64,000 bases of DNA from Basidiobolus meristosporus CBS 931.73. Lineage: Eukaryota; Basidiobolomycota; Basidiobolomycetes; Basidiobolales; Basidiobolaceae. Positions 45,881 through 58,268 of this stretch are shown here, in pieces. A program made the position numbers and the translations under genes. The stretch spans positions 62,001-126,000 of the forward strand of contig MCFE01000096.1 of NCBI GenBank assembly GCA_002104905.1, in the 5' to 3' direction. The notes beneath the pieces were generated by a model. The model ran no database searches. It had not been told where the DNA came from and was given only the letters and a program-made list of their open reading frames with translations. The number at the start of each line of letters is the position of its first letter. Within the stretch, counting starts at the first letter, position 1.

Positions 45881-47050
45881 CTGATGCATGCTTCAGGAAG
45901 GGACCACTACTATTTGAAGACTTGGACCCTCACTTTGATGATATGATTGATGCTGAAATCCAACAGATTGCCATCAATAACCATGAGAGAACTACCTGGA
46001 GCCTGATCAATGAATATCTAAGAACACTCAAGAAACCTAGTTGGATGGAAACTCATGAGTTTAGAAAACTTAGAAAGAAGGAAAAACACTACTGTCTTTA
46101 AGATGACTTTGTATTTAAGCATGTGAAGCCTGAACTTACACCAAGAAGAGTTGTCACCACTCCACAAGAACACCTGAGCATCATGACTAGTGTACACCAA
46201 GGAGAGCCAGGAGGACATAAAGGACAAGAAGCTACCTACAATACAACAGCACAGAGGTACCACTGGGAGAATATGTACTATGATATCCAACACTTTGTTG
46301 AGTCATGCATAGCCTGCTAGAAGAGATCCTCTAAGCGTTATTAAGAACCACTGCATTCCATTAATACAATCTGCATATGGCAAAAGGTTGGTATTGGTCT
46401 TGTCCACATGCCAACAGCTGGATCAAAGAAATACTTGATTGTTGTTAGAGATGACCTTAGTGGATGGGCAGAAGCCCAAGCCTTGCCCAACAACAAGAGC
46501 CATAGTATATGGAGATTCATACTTGAAAACATTATTGGCAGATTTGGCTGCATCCAGCAGTTTATTGCTGATGGAGGAGAGATGACATTCCAAATGATTC
46601 AAGAGTTATGCTCAAGGTACAGGATACGCATTGCTTTTACTACAACTTACCACCCTCAAGTCAACAGATTGGTAGAGAGAGGACATGAACCATTGGTGAA
46701 CTCTCTTGTCAAGACCTGTGAGAATAACACAACACTGTGGCCACAGCAATTGCATCTTGCACTCTGGGAAGATAGAGTTACTACCTAGAGAACCACTAGA
46801 TTATTGCCATTCAAGCTACTTTATGGACATGACTGCATACTACCAGTGGAGTTAAACACAGTCACTTGGAACTCATTGAATTGGAGATCCAATATGCAAA
46901 CTGAAGACCTCCTTGCAACTTGCATACAGCAACTTGATCACTATGACTTGAATATTGACAGAGCTGCTGATCAACTTAAGGATACACAACTGAAGAACAA
47001 AGTGCCCTTTCACATGTCACACTCAACAAGACCAAACCACTATCACTAGG
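45881..47050 (+). pseudogene. Gypsy-2 integrase
   Basis: Resumes directly after the CACTA end. Reading: a linker, then the HHCC zinc region (HQGEPGGHKGQEATY, CIAC and a TAG), the core with GIGLVHMP (a Gly where related elements have the first catalytic Asp), DDLSGWAEAQAL, FIADGGEMTF and LVERGHEPLV, and the C-terminal PFKLLYGHDCILPVE. Stops at about 46099, 46318, 46342 and 46786. RT and RNase H that should precede it are missing. Confidence 0.8.
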
Positions 47051-47293
47051 AGACCCAGTATTACTCTATGACTCCACCTAGGACAAACAATGGAGTTGGA
47101 AGTTTGACAACAAATGGACTGGCCCCTACCTTATTACCAAGGTGATTGGAAATGGAAGCTATTACACATCTGAGCTTGACAACACCCACTTGAGAGCACC
47201 TGTTGCAGGAAGCCATAATAAGTTATTTAAGCATAGGAATTTTGCACATCAAGATTAGTTTGCTTTGACCCAGGCTCAAAGCTGAGAGGGGGG

Positions 47294-47805
47294 TGTATGT
47301 AGTGGGGTCACAGTGACACCCACTGACAGATGTGCTCATTCCTATATTTTCTACTTCCCTATTTCTCTACTACCCTTAGTTAGTTTTATCCCAGTTGTCC
47401 TACTTAATCAGTAGTATCCCATAAGCCAACTGACTATCACAGCTGCTTACCTTATTGCATAAGTTATCCCTCAATTTATGAAAGATTACTAGCTATAAGT
47501 GCTTTTATATTACCTAAGCACCTGTGCCAGTACCCATGACACATGACCAATTTGTGTCACCATCCTTACCAATTTCATACCATACATGGTGTCTCTATGT
47601 TGCACAGGTTTCACACTACTGATTCCTGATTGGTTGGATATGCTGTGCCTATTGGAACCTTCTGGCACATACTTAGTACATTCTTGGGTCATTCTGATGT
47701 CATTAAGATTTCTATTGATATCCATAACCTTCTGGAACACTATGATTAGTAATCACTTAGCCAGTAAGAAAAGTATATAAGGGAGGCTATTGCTTAACAA
47801 CAAAT
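47294..47805 (+). repeat. Gypsy-2 3' LTR, truncated
   Basis: Matches the first 520 bp of the 5' LTR, including the TATATAAGGGAGG box, and then stops at a copia fragment. A purine-rich GAGAGGGGGGTG just upstream (47283-47294) fits the polypurine tract. Confidence 0.8.
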
Positions 47806-47814
47806 CAGACATAT

Positions 47815-49970
47815 CAATAACTGTTATGGCAAGATCTATGATCCATGATCAGAAATTTTCCTATGATTTTTGGGTGGAATCAGTTCCCTCAGCTGTTTAC
47901 CTTAAAGATAAGAGTTATAACAGAATACTTTGTAATTCTACTCCATTTGAAGCATGGTATGGAAACAGACCAGGTGCAGAGCATCTAACAATATTTGGGT
48001 ACACAGCATATGCCAATAAACTGCCCAGAAATCAGACAAAATTTGTGCTAAAAAGTGTAAAATGCATATTTTTGGGCCACTGCAATGAGTGAAGGGCATA
48101 CAGAGTCTTCAATACCAAAGCAAAGAAGCTGATCAAGTCTAGGGATGTCAGATGATGAAGAAATTTGATCTCAAGTCCACCAATAGTCAGGATTGAATCA
48201 GAGCAAAACAATGAAATCTTTTTCATTCCAGATAACCCTACAACAATGGTTCAGCCTGAATCAGTGCCCTGGAATATCTCAGAAGTGATCACTCCAGTAT
48301 CAAATGCAGGGAGATTAAATCAGACAAGAAATAGCCCAGATTACTATATCAATCATGGTACAATCTTAGCCTATGCCTACTCAGTCATATTGATGAGCCC
48401 CTGACTGTAAAAGGGGCTCTAAATAGCCCTCAGACAAATTTTTGGAGATCTGCAATGACAGAGGAATATCAGGCCCTGATGGAAGATCAAGTATGGGACT
48501 TAGTCAAGGTACCAATCAACCAAAAGTCAATTGGATGCTGAAGAGTCTGTAAGACATAATACAAGGCCTATGGTACAATTGAAAGGTACAAAGCAGGACT
48601 TGTGGCTAAAGGATAATTTTGTACATAAGGACTTGACTATACTAAGACCATTGCACCAGTAGCCAAGTTTGATTCCATCAGATAAATATTGGGTATTGCA
48701 GCCAAACAAAAGTTTTTTTATACATCAAATGAATGTAGAATCTGCATTTTGAATGAAGAACTTGCTGAAGATGTGTATATGGACCAGCCTGATAGAATTT
48801 GACCAAGTTCATCCCATTTAGTCTGCAAGCTTAAAAAATCTTCATCTGGTCTCAAACAATTGCCAAGAGCCTGGAATTGCAAGATAGATTCTTATTGGAA
48901 TCTTTGAGTTTCAAGTAGAGTAATGCTGACTATAGTATATACTATAAGCCAGATAGAGCAAATCCAGCTCTGTTAGCTCTATATGTGGATGATTTTATTG
49001 TAACTGCCAATAACCTCAAAACATTGGAAGATACTAAATCCTGCCTATCCAAAGAGTTCAAGATGTCCAATCTTAGAGAACTCAGTTGCTACTTAGGGAT
49101 AAAGTTCTCCCTATACAGAAGCACCCAGAACATCACCCTAAGTCAATTCAAGTATATTCAAGATATACTGAAGAAGTACCAAATGGAAGACTGTCAACCG
49201 GTAGCTACCCTAATGGGGACAAACCTCAGCTTGGTTGAAACTCAACCAAATCAAGAGAGCTTGGTGCCATCTGAAAGCCTTGACTTTCCTAATCAACTGA
49301 AGGCTGGCAGTCTTATGTATATAATGCCTGGAGCACATCCAAATACCTCATATTCAGTGGGAGTTGTCAGCCAGCATATTCAGAACTATGGATCTGATCA
49401 TATTACAGTAGTTAAACAGATTTGTAGTTACCTAAAAAGAGCTGCAGATATCTGCTTAAGATACACTTATAAGGATCCAGAAAGGATCTAGTGCAATACC
49501 CTGATGCTGATTGGGAACATAATCTGGAAGATAGAAGCTCTACCACATCACACACTATTCTTTATTGTCAAGGAGTAATCTCATAGAATTCAAGCAAGCA
49601 ACCAACTGTAGAACTTTTCACCACAGAGGCAGTGTATAAGGCAGACTGTGGAGCTACAAAAGAAGCAATGTGGCTAAGGAAGCTCTTCAAAGATTTAGGC
49701 CTATGTCAAAAATTGCCCAATACCTTATTTCAAGAAAATCAAGGAAGTATATAATTAGGTATAAGTCCAACTTTTCATGCTAAAACCAAGCACATGGATA
49801 TTAAATATCATTTTATACATGAAGCTATCAAGAATAACTTAGTTGGCCTAGTTTATTGTTCTACAGATGAAATGATTGCAGACATATTTACCAAACCATC
49901 AGCTAGAGAGAAGCTTGAATATCTTAGGTTAAAATTAGGACTAGTTAGTATGAACATTTAGCTAGGTAGG
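47815..49970 (+). pseudogene. Copia pol fragment (integrase end, RT, RNase H), decayed
   Basis: Reads MARSMIHDQKFSYDFWVESV and TPFEAWYGNRPGAEHL (integrase end), then the RT linker, degraded RT, LYVDDFIVTANN (YVDD kept) and YLGIKFSLYRST at 48985-49491, and RNase H remnants to YCSTDEMIADIFTKPSA. Many stops and small indels. Same family as Copia-1 but older and in the opposite orientation. Confidence 0.85.
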
Positions 49971-49972
49971 AG

Positions 49973-50321
49973 TGTTGTAAAGATCTGGAATTTCATCTAA
50001 GTATTCACCTAACTTAGTCCCTTATGTGAATACCATCAAATCCTAGAGAATACTGTCCAAACTCCTTGTTGGGATTTACCAAGAATAATTGCACCAAAAT
50101 ATCAAATACCCAGACAAGAAGGACTTGATAAGTTATCCAAACAGCCCCAAACTTTGCACACCTGCTCTTAGGGCCTTCCTAAGCCTATCCTATATGTTTG
50201 TTATGCCAATATCATGTAAAAGTGTAAATGCTACACTTACATTCAATATATCATTAGGTGAAATCCACATAATCTACTTGTCCTCTCAAGCACTTCCAAT
50301 ATCTCCAAGACTCTTACAACA
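49973..50321 (+). repeat. Copia LTR with purine tract on one side and primer site on the other
   Basis: 349 bp, TGTTGTAAAGAT...CTTACAACA. Preceded by GGTAGGAG (purine tract) and followed by GGTTTTGAGCCC (primer-site-like). Confidence 0.85.
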
Positions 50322-50339
50322 GGTTTTGAGCCCAAAGGT

Positions 50340-52156
50340 CTAGCACCTCAGCTCCCAGTCTTTGCAATAAGTCCTTGCAATATTCAAGTGCATTTTCTTG
50401 AGCACTTCTCTTGAAAAAGTGCTGCAACCTCTTGGTGAGCCTATTAATGTTCCAAAATTCCACTGAAGGCATTGTAGTAGTCTTTCAAGTTCTTGACATT
50501 GTAGCCTTGTCTGTCTGCAGGATCTCCACTCTGTCAACAATGGATGATGTGGAGGCTGTGGTTGACAAACTATCTCTCTCTGCAAACTCATCTACCTTGC
50601 TGGAGTGTAGCTCAAATGCCTGCACTTCCAACTCTGTGAAAACAGCTGTTTTATTGTTGGTAATTCTTCTTGGCTATGATGGGTTTCCGTCTGCTCCAGG
50701 CTTGCAGCATAAATTGGCAAGAACTGCAGTTTTTTTGCATGCTTCCCTGTCTCAGGCCTGGGTAGACATTTTCCCTTTATCTTTTCCTTTATCACTGCCA
50801 GGTCTTTCAAGGCTACTTTGTCTGAGTTTTTCTTTTAATGAACAACATTTTCTCCTTGATAAATTCTGCTCTGACACTTCTGTTTTGGCCTGCTTGTCCC
50901 TTGCTGGCACTCTTTGGGCAACCTGACATTTCTTGACTGCTTGTCTTGAGCTCTTGGCTATAGTTGTGATGGGCTCCTGAGAAAGCTGCTGGTTTCATCA
51001 ATGCCAGGTCCTTCACTACTACTTTGACTGAGTGCTTCTTGAGTGGTACTATGCTTTTACCTTGATAAATGTTGTGCTGGTGCATTTGTGTCTGCCTGCT
51101 TGTCCCTTATTGGCACACTTTCAGCTACCTGATGCCTTATTGATGCTTGTTTGGAGCTTAGGCCCTGCTTGTAATGGGCTCTTGAGGAAGCTGCTGGTTT
51201 TTAGCCATGGCACCCTTGTTCTTCTGCCTCTGATAATTTCTGCTATTCTTAAGATACTTTCTTAGCATACCAATGCTAGCCCAAAATCTGTTTGCCTGTG
51301 TGAATCCAGGATAATGCTCATAGAACAGATCAAGTGTATTCTGCTTGGCCTGGAGTTCCTGATGGTCCCATGGTATGCTGACCCTAAGGTGATGGTGTGC
51401 TAGACTTCTGACAGCCTCTTGAATATTAGCCCACTCTTCATTATTGCACTCAACAGCTTCTCAGATCTTCAATGTCTTTTGATTTTTAGGTTTTGGTATA
51501 AGTACCACTTTGTCTCCCTCCCATGCTGTGATAGGTTTTTCTATGGGCTTTATCTTTGGGCTCTGTTGTTATGCTTCAAAGACTGTATGGTGTTCAGCTG
51601 TTATTACATCAGGAAATGGCTCAATTCTTGGCTGTGACATTGAGCTGCTTGAGTTCCTTCTTTGCAGCAAAGATACTGCTTTTTCTACCTGGGACATTGA
51701 TTGATCTAAACATATTATCCACTCATCCTGTTCCTTGACTATTTCCTGATTTCTCTGGGCCATTGCATCTATCCTATCAGCCACTGCACCTAATTGACTC
51801 ATTAATGCTTTGGTATGAGCTGACTACATACTTGCTAATATGGGTGGGGGTGATGTTATGACAGCCACTTGCTGGTCTACAATTACAGGTATTGCATTTG
51901 CTACACTCTCTTCTACTTGTGCATAATGATCAGCTTGCAGCTCTGTAGAGGATTTCAATTGCCTACCTGACTGAAAGCCTGAGGAGTCTGCATTATTACC
52001 TTCAATGGGCACACTATCAACATGGCCTTTTTTGGATGTAACCCCACTTGTTGCACTGAATGTCAACGCAAGCTGCTGTCCAGCTGTTCTTCTGCTGCCA
52101 TCAGTGGTGAGGCTTGGTTGGGAACCAGATGACTTTGCTTTATTTTGTGGCGGCAT
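50340..52156 (-). pseudogene. CACTA accessory protein, copy B
   Basis: Homologous to 36086-37801. N-terminus MPPQNKAKSSGSQPSLTTDG at 52156; the coiled coil (AVADRIDAMAQRNQEIVKEQ) at 51569-51802; the FWANIGMLRKYLKN block near 51270; the duplicated basic unit region at about 50760-51180, disrupted; and a C-terminal part to 50340. A TAG follows ILASM where copy A has Leu, and several frame changes occur. The 200-bp gap to the Tnp2 gene (52157-52377) is the likely shared promoter. Confidence 0.6.
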
Positions 52157-52377
52157 TTATATGGAAGTAAGTCAAGTCAAAGGGGAATTAGTGTTACATA
52201 TATGTGGATATGTGGTGCTACACTTTATTTATAGTGCTTACTATGGCAGGTCATCATTGAATCTTACATTCATATAGGTGCAATATCTCAAATAAAAGAC
52301 TGTCTTAAATTCATATCAGTATTGACCAAAAAGTGATATAATATTGTTACATTGTTGAAGGTCAAACTGTTTGCCCC

Positions 52378-55166
52378 ATGGACAAGGCTACTTTTAATCA
52401 ATGGCGTAAGAGAAGTGAAAAAAGACCATGTGGCTATTGTGGCAAGCCTCTCAGTCATGAAGCATGCAGACAGCATAGGAAGTATTACAAGGATCACAGC
52501 CAGTGTTTGCCACACAAGTTATATTTGACCATTCATCAGTCACTACTGTATCAACATTATCTTGCCAGCCAGTTGATACTTCTACAATGGCACATAGCCA
52601 TCATGTAACCTTGTGCAAACTGAGTCAGAAGAGTTTGTGATGCCTTTAGGCTCACCTCAGCCTTCTGAATATGGCTTGCTGAGTGATAGCTCCAACAAAG
52701 AAGGCTCATTGATAGGTTGTGGGCCTATCTCCTCTCAAAACAGTACCCTGCATGAGCCCAGTCAAATTCTAATATGCAATGAGACAACACCTGTTGAAAC
52801 AAATGCCAGGGATGATTCATGGAGCCAAGTGAGCCCAGTAATCCATCAGCTGGAGAATGATGTATTGATGTGGCTAGAGAAGTGGTGTGTTTCCACTAAT
52901 ATCAGTAAAGGGGGCTTTGGGATTTACTACTACTTCTTGCCAAAATCATTCCAGGATGCAACTTACCATGTACATGGTACAAGTGAACAACCATCATGCA
53001 GCTGGCAACATATGACCCAGAGACTGTCCTTATTCTATCATGTGTTGATAGTTGCATGGCATTCACATCCAAGAACGCCACCATTGCAACATGTCCAAAT
53101 TGTCAGGAATCCACTGCCATTGAGGGAAGCATTGTTCACATTCCAGATATATTCCATTAATACCCTGTCAAAAGAAGCTCATGCAGTCCAACAAATATTG
53201 CAAAGCTATAAAGTACCACACTCAGTATCAATCAAGCACAAACATATCCAATATATTGGATGACAAGCATTACAAACAGCTAAGAAGCAAGGGCTACTTT
53301 AAAGGTATGTACAACCATGCCTTTGACTTAGCACTTGATGGATTCTCATCAGACAAGTACTCTGCCAGCAAATCCTACTTGCCACTGATTCTCATCAACC
53401 TGAATCTGCTACCTATCATACAGTATCAGAGCAAAAATCTGATGGTAGCCTCACTGGTATCTAGGCCTAAATCACTGTCCAACCTGTATGGCTACCTGTA
53501 TCCATTGCTGGATGAGTTTTGTATGCTTTCCAGTGGGATAGCAGTAGATGGCCATCATGTCAAAGCGCATATCATTATCTGCATTGGAGATACCCTAGGC
53601 TTCAGCAAGATAACAGTCTTTTCTAGGCATAATGGATGGTGTTGCTGTCAATTGTGCAGTATCCAGGGGATTTACTCAATAGCTAACACACATTATTAAT
53701 ACCCAAACACCAACACCAAGCACATCATCTTCCCACAGAGAGAATTAACAGAAGCTGGCAAGCAATTGCAGCCAAGTTGGCAAGCTATAAGCCATTAACC
53801 AGAATATGGAATCAGTTGGAAACTGGAGATACTTGAGATAGAGGGTAGCTGTTGGAGCAAAAGCTTTCCACTGGGAGCAACACATTTGCTTTTCAACAGT
53901 AATCCCATACTGATGACCAAGTTGTAAATGGATTGTTTCAAGCTAAATGAGCCCTTCAAGATACCGGAGAAATTTAAAAGAATTGGCAAGATATTACAGA
54001 GTTTCTGCTACTCTGGGTATTTCTCATAGGCTCCAATCAATATCCATATGTATATGCAACAATACAAATGCAAAGACTGGATGAACTGGATATGTATTTA
54101 CTCAAGTGGTGTACTGAAGCCATTCCTACCAAGAGTACATTGGAAGCATTAGGAGTCATATGTTGACATTGTAAGAATATTTATCCAGAAGCAGATCACC
54201 AATGACACCTTGACACACCTACAGCTATTGTGCAAGGAGTTTATAATAAGACTTGAGTGGCTATACTACAAACATAAAGCTGAGCATGTAGATCTCTGCC
54301 ACTACTGTATCCATTCTTGACTCTATCTTGCTTGGTGTGTGGAGAATATTGGGCCTTGCTTCACCTTTTGGGTGCTTCCTATGGAGCAGATGTGTGGGGA
54401 GATAGGAAGACAAGTCAAGTTGCTGGTACTACCATATGCCAATCTTATCAAGAATATTACCTTCAAGTTGGTGATGGATGTGATGAGCTGGTACATGGAG
54501 GACAGCCAGGAAGAATTGGAAAATACTGAGGATAGATGTGCATATGGAGACACCTATGCCTATGGAATTAAGAAACTAAGCAGCCCTAATGTGAGGGTAA
54601 TAGTTGAGTAATGCAAAGTTGGGCTGGGTGCAACAAGCAGCTAATTTTTATTAGGAAAGCCTTACCAAAGTATACCAGGTTCCTCTTGGTCACAAGCCAA
54701 CCTCTACACCATTCAATACAGAATTCACACAAACAAGAGCCAGAGTGCACCCATAAGGGGGACTAGAATCCGGCAGGGAGATGAAATATATTGGCCAAAT
54801 ACCAAAAAGTTCTTGGCGGATATTCAGGAGGTATTCATGGCAGAAGTGGCAGCAACCAAGCATATGTTTGCAAGATGTATATGTTACCAGCAGTACAAAG
54901 TATATAGCAACCTTGCAAGTATCACACTAAAAAGCCGTGAAGCTGAGGTAATAGAGGTATGTCAATTACAGCAGGTATGCACATGTGTAGAGGTTAGGAA
55001 GCAGGAGACCATAGTTTTTTTTATTCAAACTATATGTGGAATACCCAAGGTAGTAGTGGGCAAGCAAACAAAGAGGGGTGATTCTACAGTGGAATATATG
55101 AATTGCACAAGGGGAGGTAGAAAAATGAACTACCATTTGGTAAGTTGGTACAGTAGCATTATATAG
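52378..55166 (+). pseudogene. Tnp2-type transposase, copy B
   Basis: The N-terminus has a Zn-finger-like motif (RPCGYCGKPLSHEACRQH) from MDKATFNQWRKR, then stops at about 52606. Core blocks are in several frames: 52613-53263, 53181-53699 (LALDGFSSDKYSASKSYLPL, GIAVDGHHVKAHIIICIGDT), and a DUF4218-like block with MENIGPCFTFWVLPMEQMCG at 54339-54611. The C-terminal tail 54813-55166 (AATKHMFARCICYQQYKVYS) ends at 55166. Decayed by indels and stops, but co-linear with copy A throughout. Confidence 0.8.
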
Positions 55167-55541
55167 AACTAGCTATATGCTGCCATACTGCCATCATAAT
55201 ACCATTAGAGACTCTTGATGAGGCTGTCAAACACCATCAAGTTTTTTGCCATTTAAGGCAATTTGATGTACTGGCCAGTTAGATCCATTTTGAGTAGTTG
55301 TAGAGTGCACTAAGACTGCAACAATGCCATGCAACTATTGCCTGAGCACAAATCAAATCCTGTTAAGTTTTATACACTTATTTATCAGTAAAATTAGCTA
55401 AACACTATTGTGATACTGTCAAAAGATTGTTAAGAGGGTCATCAATTCCAAGCTGCAGGTATTATAATGGTCTCCAAATGTGATCCTGATGGCTGATCTG
55501 GATTGGATCCACCTGTAGGACCAAATTATTCTTCATAGGGG
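55167..55541. repeat. 3' end of CACTA copy B
   Basis: Non-coding end shared with copy A (45505-45880) and with 57390-57592, finishing GATCTGGATTGGATCCACC...TTCATAGGGG. Confidence 0.6.
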
Positions 55542-57048
55542 ATTAATTTGCTCTAATTTATATTGCAATATCTGACAGATCCTGTTGAAGTTTAAGGCAC
55601 TTCCGGGGTTTCTGGCTGGAGAACTTTGTACAAGAGGCTTCATGAAACACATCTGCATTGCCTGATAGTTCAAGTATAGCCTATGTAGGCTTTGACTTCA
55701 TTTGGAAAGTACCCCAATTTGTGGTAGTAGTTTTTTCCTGTTTTTCTTCTTTTTCATTTTCTGCAGATGACCCATGGGATATTCCTTTTGTGGGATGGTT
55801 CTGGACATCTTTATGGATGGGACCACAGTGTGTTTGAGCATAGAAGTCCTCATGACAAAATTGGTCCATAATATAGGACTATTTGAGAGTGATATAACCA
55901 AAGTTGACATCCTCTTAGATCAAACATAACTCTTGATAGAGCTAGCCAAACTTGATCTAATAAACTGACTTTGAAAGCTAGCTTCATCAGTACTTTGGTA
56001 TCAGACTCCAATATACCAGCTCTTTAAGTTGCAGAGCTTGGCAGTGACTTGATCAATCACAATTATTATGATCTGATCCAGAGAATCAAGTGTCACCAAG
56101 TGTTTTCTCCTACTGTAATAGGCTATATATATATAACAAGTATAAAATATTATGTCATCTTTGGAGTAGCTCTTAGCTAAATACTGGCTGACTGTTGCTT
56201 AATTGTGTACTCCAATCAAGCTTGCAATCATTTGCTGCACTTCTTTTCAGCTGGTGGTAGAATTTCCTTGAGTTGATTTTGCTGAGTTTGTACAATACCT
56301 TCTCCCACTGTTTTGAGACTTATACAGAGTGAAAGCACATCTAACAGCTTCATACTTAGCTCCTGGTACATTGGTTTCAGTATCAAATCTCTTGATACAA
56401 TTATAGCATTCTTCCAATGGATTTTGTGCTATGATGGTACTCTGGGTGAATATAAATGTATTATATATCAATAGGATCCTAAAAATTGATGGACCTTGTT
56501 TCTGAGATCTTCTTCCATCAATAGGTGGTCCAAAATGGTGGTCAACTGCTCCAGTATCTGTATTCATCACCCTTATTTGGAGCAGCAACAACTGGTAAGA
56601 TCTTCCTCCAGCAATCATTCAATAATGATCTATTTTTTTTCTTGCAATTCAAGGTAACATTATACCCAAAAGCTCATCTAACAGTCAACTGAGGTCATTT
56701 GAATACATATAGCAATATATCTCACTATAGATCTGGACCCACAATTGCTGGAATAATGCAATTTGCTTGGTAGTGGTAGAGCACTCAATGTCATACATTT
56801 CTTGACATATTCAAATGCTAGCTTGATAGACTTTCCTTCATAACTAGCTTGAGTAGTTGCTGAATGAGTCTTTCAAGGCAAGGCCTTCTTCTCCGCAGCA
56901 ATTTCCTTGTGAGCATAGCCCTTTTAGCAGCAGGAGTCATCTTCAACTTTAGCAGAGCAATATTGTGAAAAGTCTTTCTCCAGACAAGCAGAAAAGTATC
57001 CAAGGCAAAGTAGACACCTAGAGGATAGCAAGCTTAGGGCTCAAAACC
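55542..57048 (-). pseudogene. Internal fragment of a third copia element (gag-like, uncertain)
   Basis: Lies on the internal side of the LTR at 57049 and begins (minus) with the primer-site-like GGTTTTGAGCCC at about 57036-57048, so it should be the gag region. A start at 57003 gives MDTFLLVWRKTFHNIALLKL; further frames at 56247-56618 and 55681-55910 have no clear domain. Assigned from position rather than from motifs. Confidence 0.4.
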
Positions 57049-57373
57049 TGTTGCAATATTCTGAGGAGTATTGGAAGATGAGTTACATGTTATTCACTGG
57101 TAGATTTATTGATCAAAAGTATGGTGTTTATACTTTTGGTAAAATAGAGCAAGGAAATGTGTAAATTTGTTAAAGAAGGTCCCAAGAATATATGTGCAAA
57201 GTCTAAGGGCTTTTGGACAACATTGTGAAAGATCATAATCTGGGTACCTGATAATTTGGTGAAAATACTCAAAGTAAATCCCAGCAAGAAATATTATCAG
57301 GACAGAATGGTAATCAAAGAATAAGATCTATGTAACTAAGTTAGCATGAATATTTAGGTGACAACTTTACAAT
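57049..57373 (-). repeat. Copia-family LTR, minus orientation
   Basis: TGTTGCAATATTC...ACTTTACAA, about 325 bp, with the blocks GAAGGTCCCAAGAA and AGTAAATCCCAGCAAG shared with Copia-1 LTRs. More diverged than those. Confidence 0.75.
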
Positions 57374-57389
57374 TACAACTAGGACCACC

Positions 57390-57592
57390 TTAATGCTATG
57401 CAAACCTCATGGAAAAACCACAAAATACCGTCAAATTTACTACTATATTTGGCAGATAAAGCAGCAAAACACTGTTGCAATCCCACCAGAACATTGTGAA
57501 GAGGGTCAAGAATAATAAGCCACCAGCATTGTGAGATCCTGGTGGCTGATCTGGATTGGATCCACACAGGACCAAATAATTTTTCATATGGT
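57390..57592. repeat. CACTA right-end fragment
   Basis: Matches the 3' ends of copies A and B, closing with GCTGATCTGGATTGGATCCA and TTTTTCATATGG. No coding sequence. 57593-57854 holds nothing recognised. Confidence 0.6.
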
Positions 57593-57854
57593 GTTGTGGG
57601 CTTCCAAAAGGCTAACTCTAATAGTGACCATAAAATCACTGGGTCGCAAGCTTGATATCTGACCATTGATCTAATAGATTCCAATAAAAGGTTAGAAACA
57701 GGGGTGCCAAGCTCTTGGGCTGTTGGTTTGCCACTTGATCTGTTGTTGATCACAGTGAGAGCTTGATAATGGTTTGGAGTATTTAGCAAAAAGTGTGGAC
57801 TTTGCCAACAGCTTGCAACAACACACACATAAATGTACTACTTTGTTGTTTCAG

Positions 57855-58200
57855 TTTTGTAAGAGTCATGGAGATATTGACAGTGATTTGCATTTGATAA
57901 GTCATCAAGTGAAACTACTTAGTGTACTTGTTCTCCAAAAGTAGTATTTAGACTTTTACATGGTATTGGAGAAACAGACAAGTAGAATGTGCTTAGGAAG
58001 ATCCCAAGAGCATGAGTGGAAAGTTTAGGGCTGTTTGGACAACTTTGAGAAGCATCATGTTTGGGTGCCCAATATTTGGGTGATGATATTCCAAGTAAAT
58101 CCCAACAAGGAATTTGGTCAGAGTTCACTACTATTTGCAGGTAATGATCTAAGTAACTAAGTTGGGTGAATATTTAGGTGCAATCACAAGATTTCCAACA
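57855..58200 (-). repeat. Copia-family LTR, minus orientation (probably solo)
   Basis: About 346 bp, TTTTGTAAGAGTCATGGAGA...GATTTCCAACA, with GGGCTGTTTGGACAACTTTG shared with Copia-1 LTRs. It is the last recognisable transposon before the gene island. Confidence 0.8.
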
Positions 58201-58268
58201 TATGGGAGGGAAACCTTGGACATTTGGAGATGAACATTTTAAGCTACCAATTCATAGCAAGCCACATT

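Larger units (their letters stand above)
32278..47805 (+). mobile_element. Gypsy-2: old Ty3/gypsy element with nested insertions
   Basis: Complete 5' LTR (32278-33343), gag and protease remnants (to about 36085), integrase (45881-47050) and a truncated 3' LTR (47294-47805). The RT and RNase H region is absent. Between protease and integrase sits CACTA copy A with Copia-1 inside it; two solo copia LTRs lie in the gag part. The 3' LTR is cut off by a copia fragment. Confidence 0.8.
47806..50321 (+). mobile_element. Copia-1-family fragment, plus orientation
   Basis: Begins inside integrase, runs through RT and RNase H and ends with a complete 349-bp LTR. The 5' half is missing, cut at the junction with the Gypsy-2 LTR. 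Confidence 0.85.
50335..55541 (+). mobile_element. CACTA/Tnp2 element copy B
   Basis: Same divergent gene pair as copy A, without an inserted retrotransposon. The right end ...CAAATTATTCTTCATAGGGG lies at 55541. The left end is not recognisable; it starts next to the copia LTR. Confidence 0.75.

Noticed and set aside
49973-55541. Copia LTR at 49973 and LTR at 57049 as the two ends of one element
   Set aside because: They are in opposite orientation, differ in length (349 against about 325 bp), and each is next to its own primer-site-like sequence.
1-58200. CRISPR array, tRNA or rRNA genes
   Set aside because: No regularly spaced short repeats and no cloverleaf or rRNA sequence recognised; the repeats are dispersed transposons.
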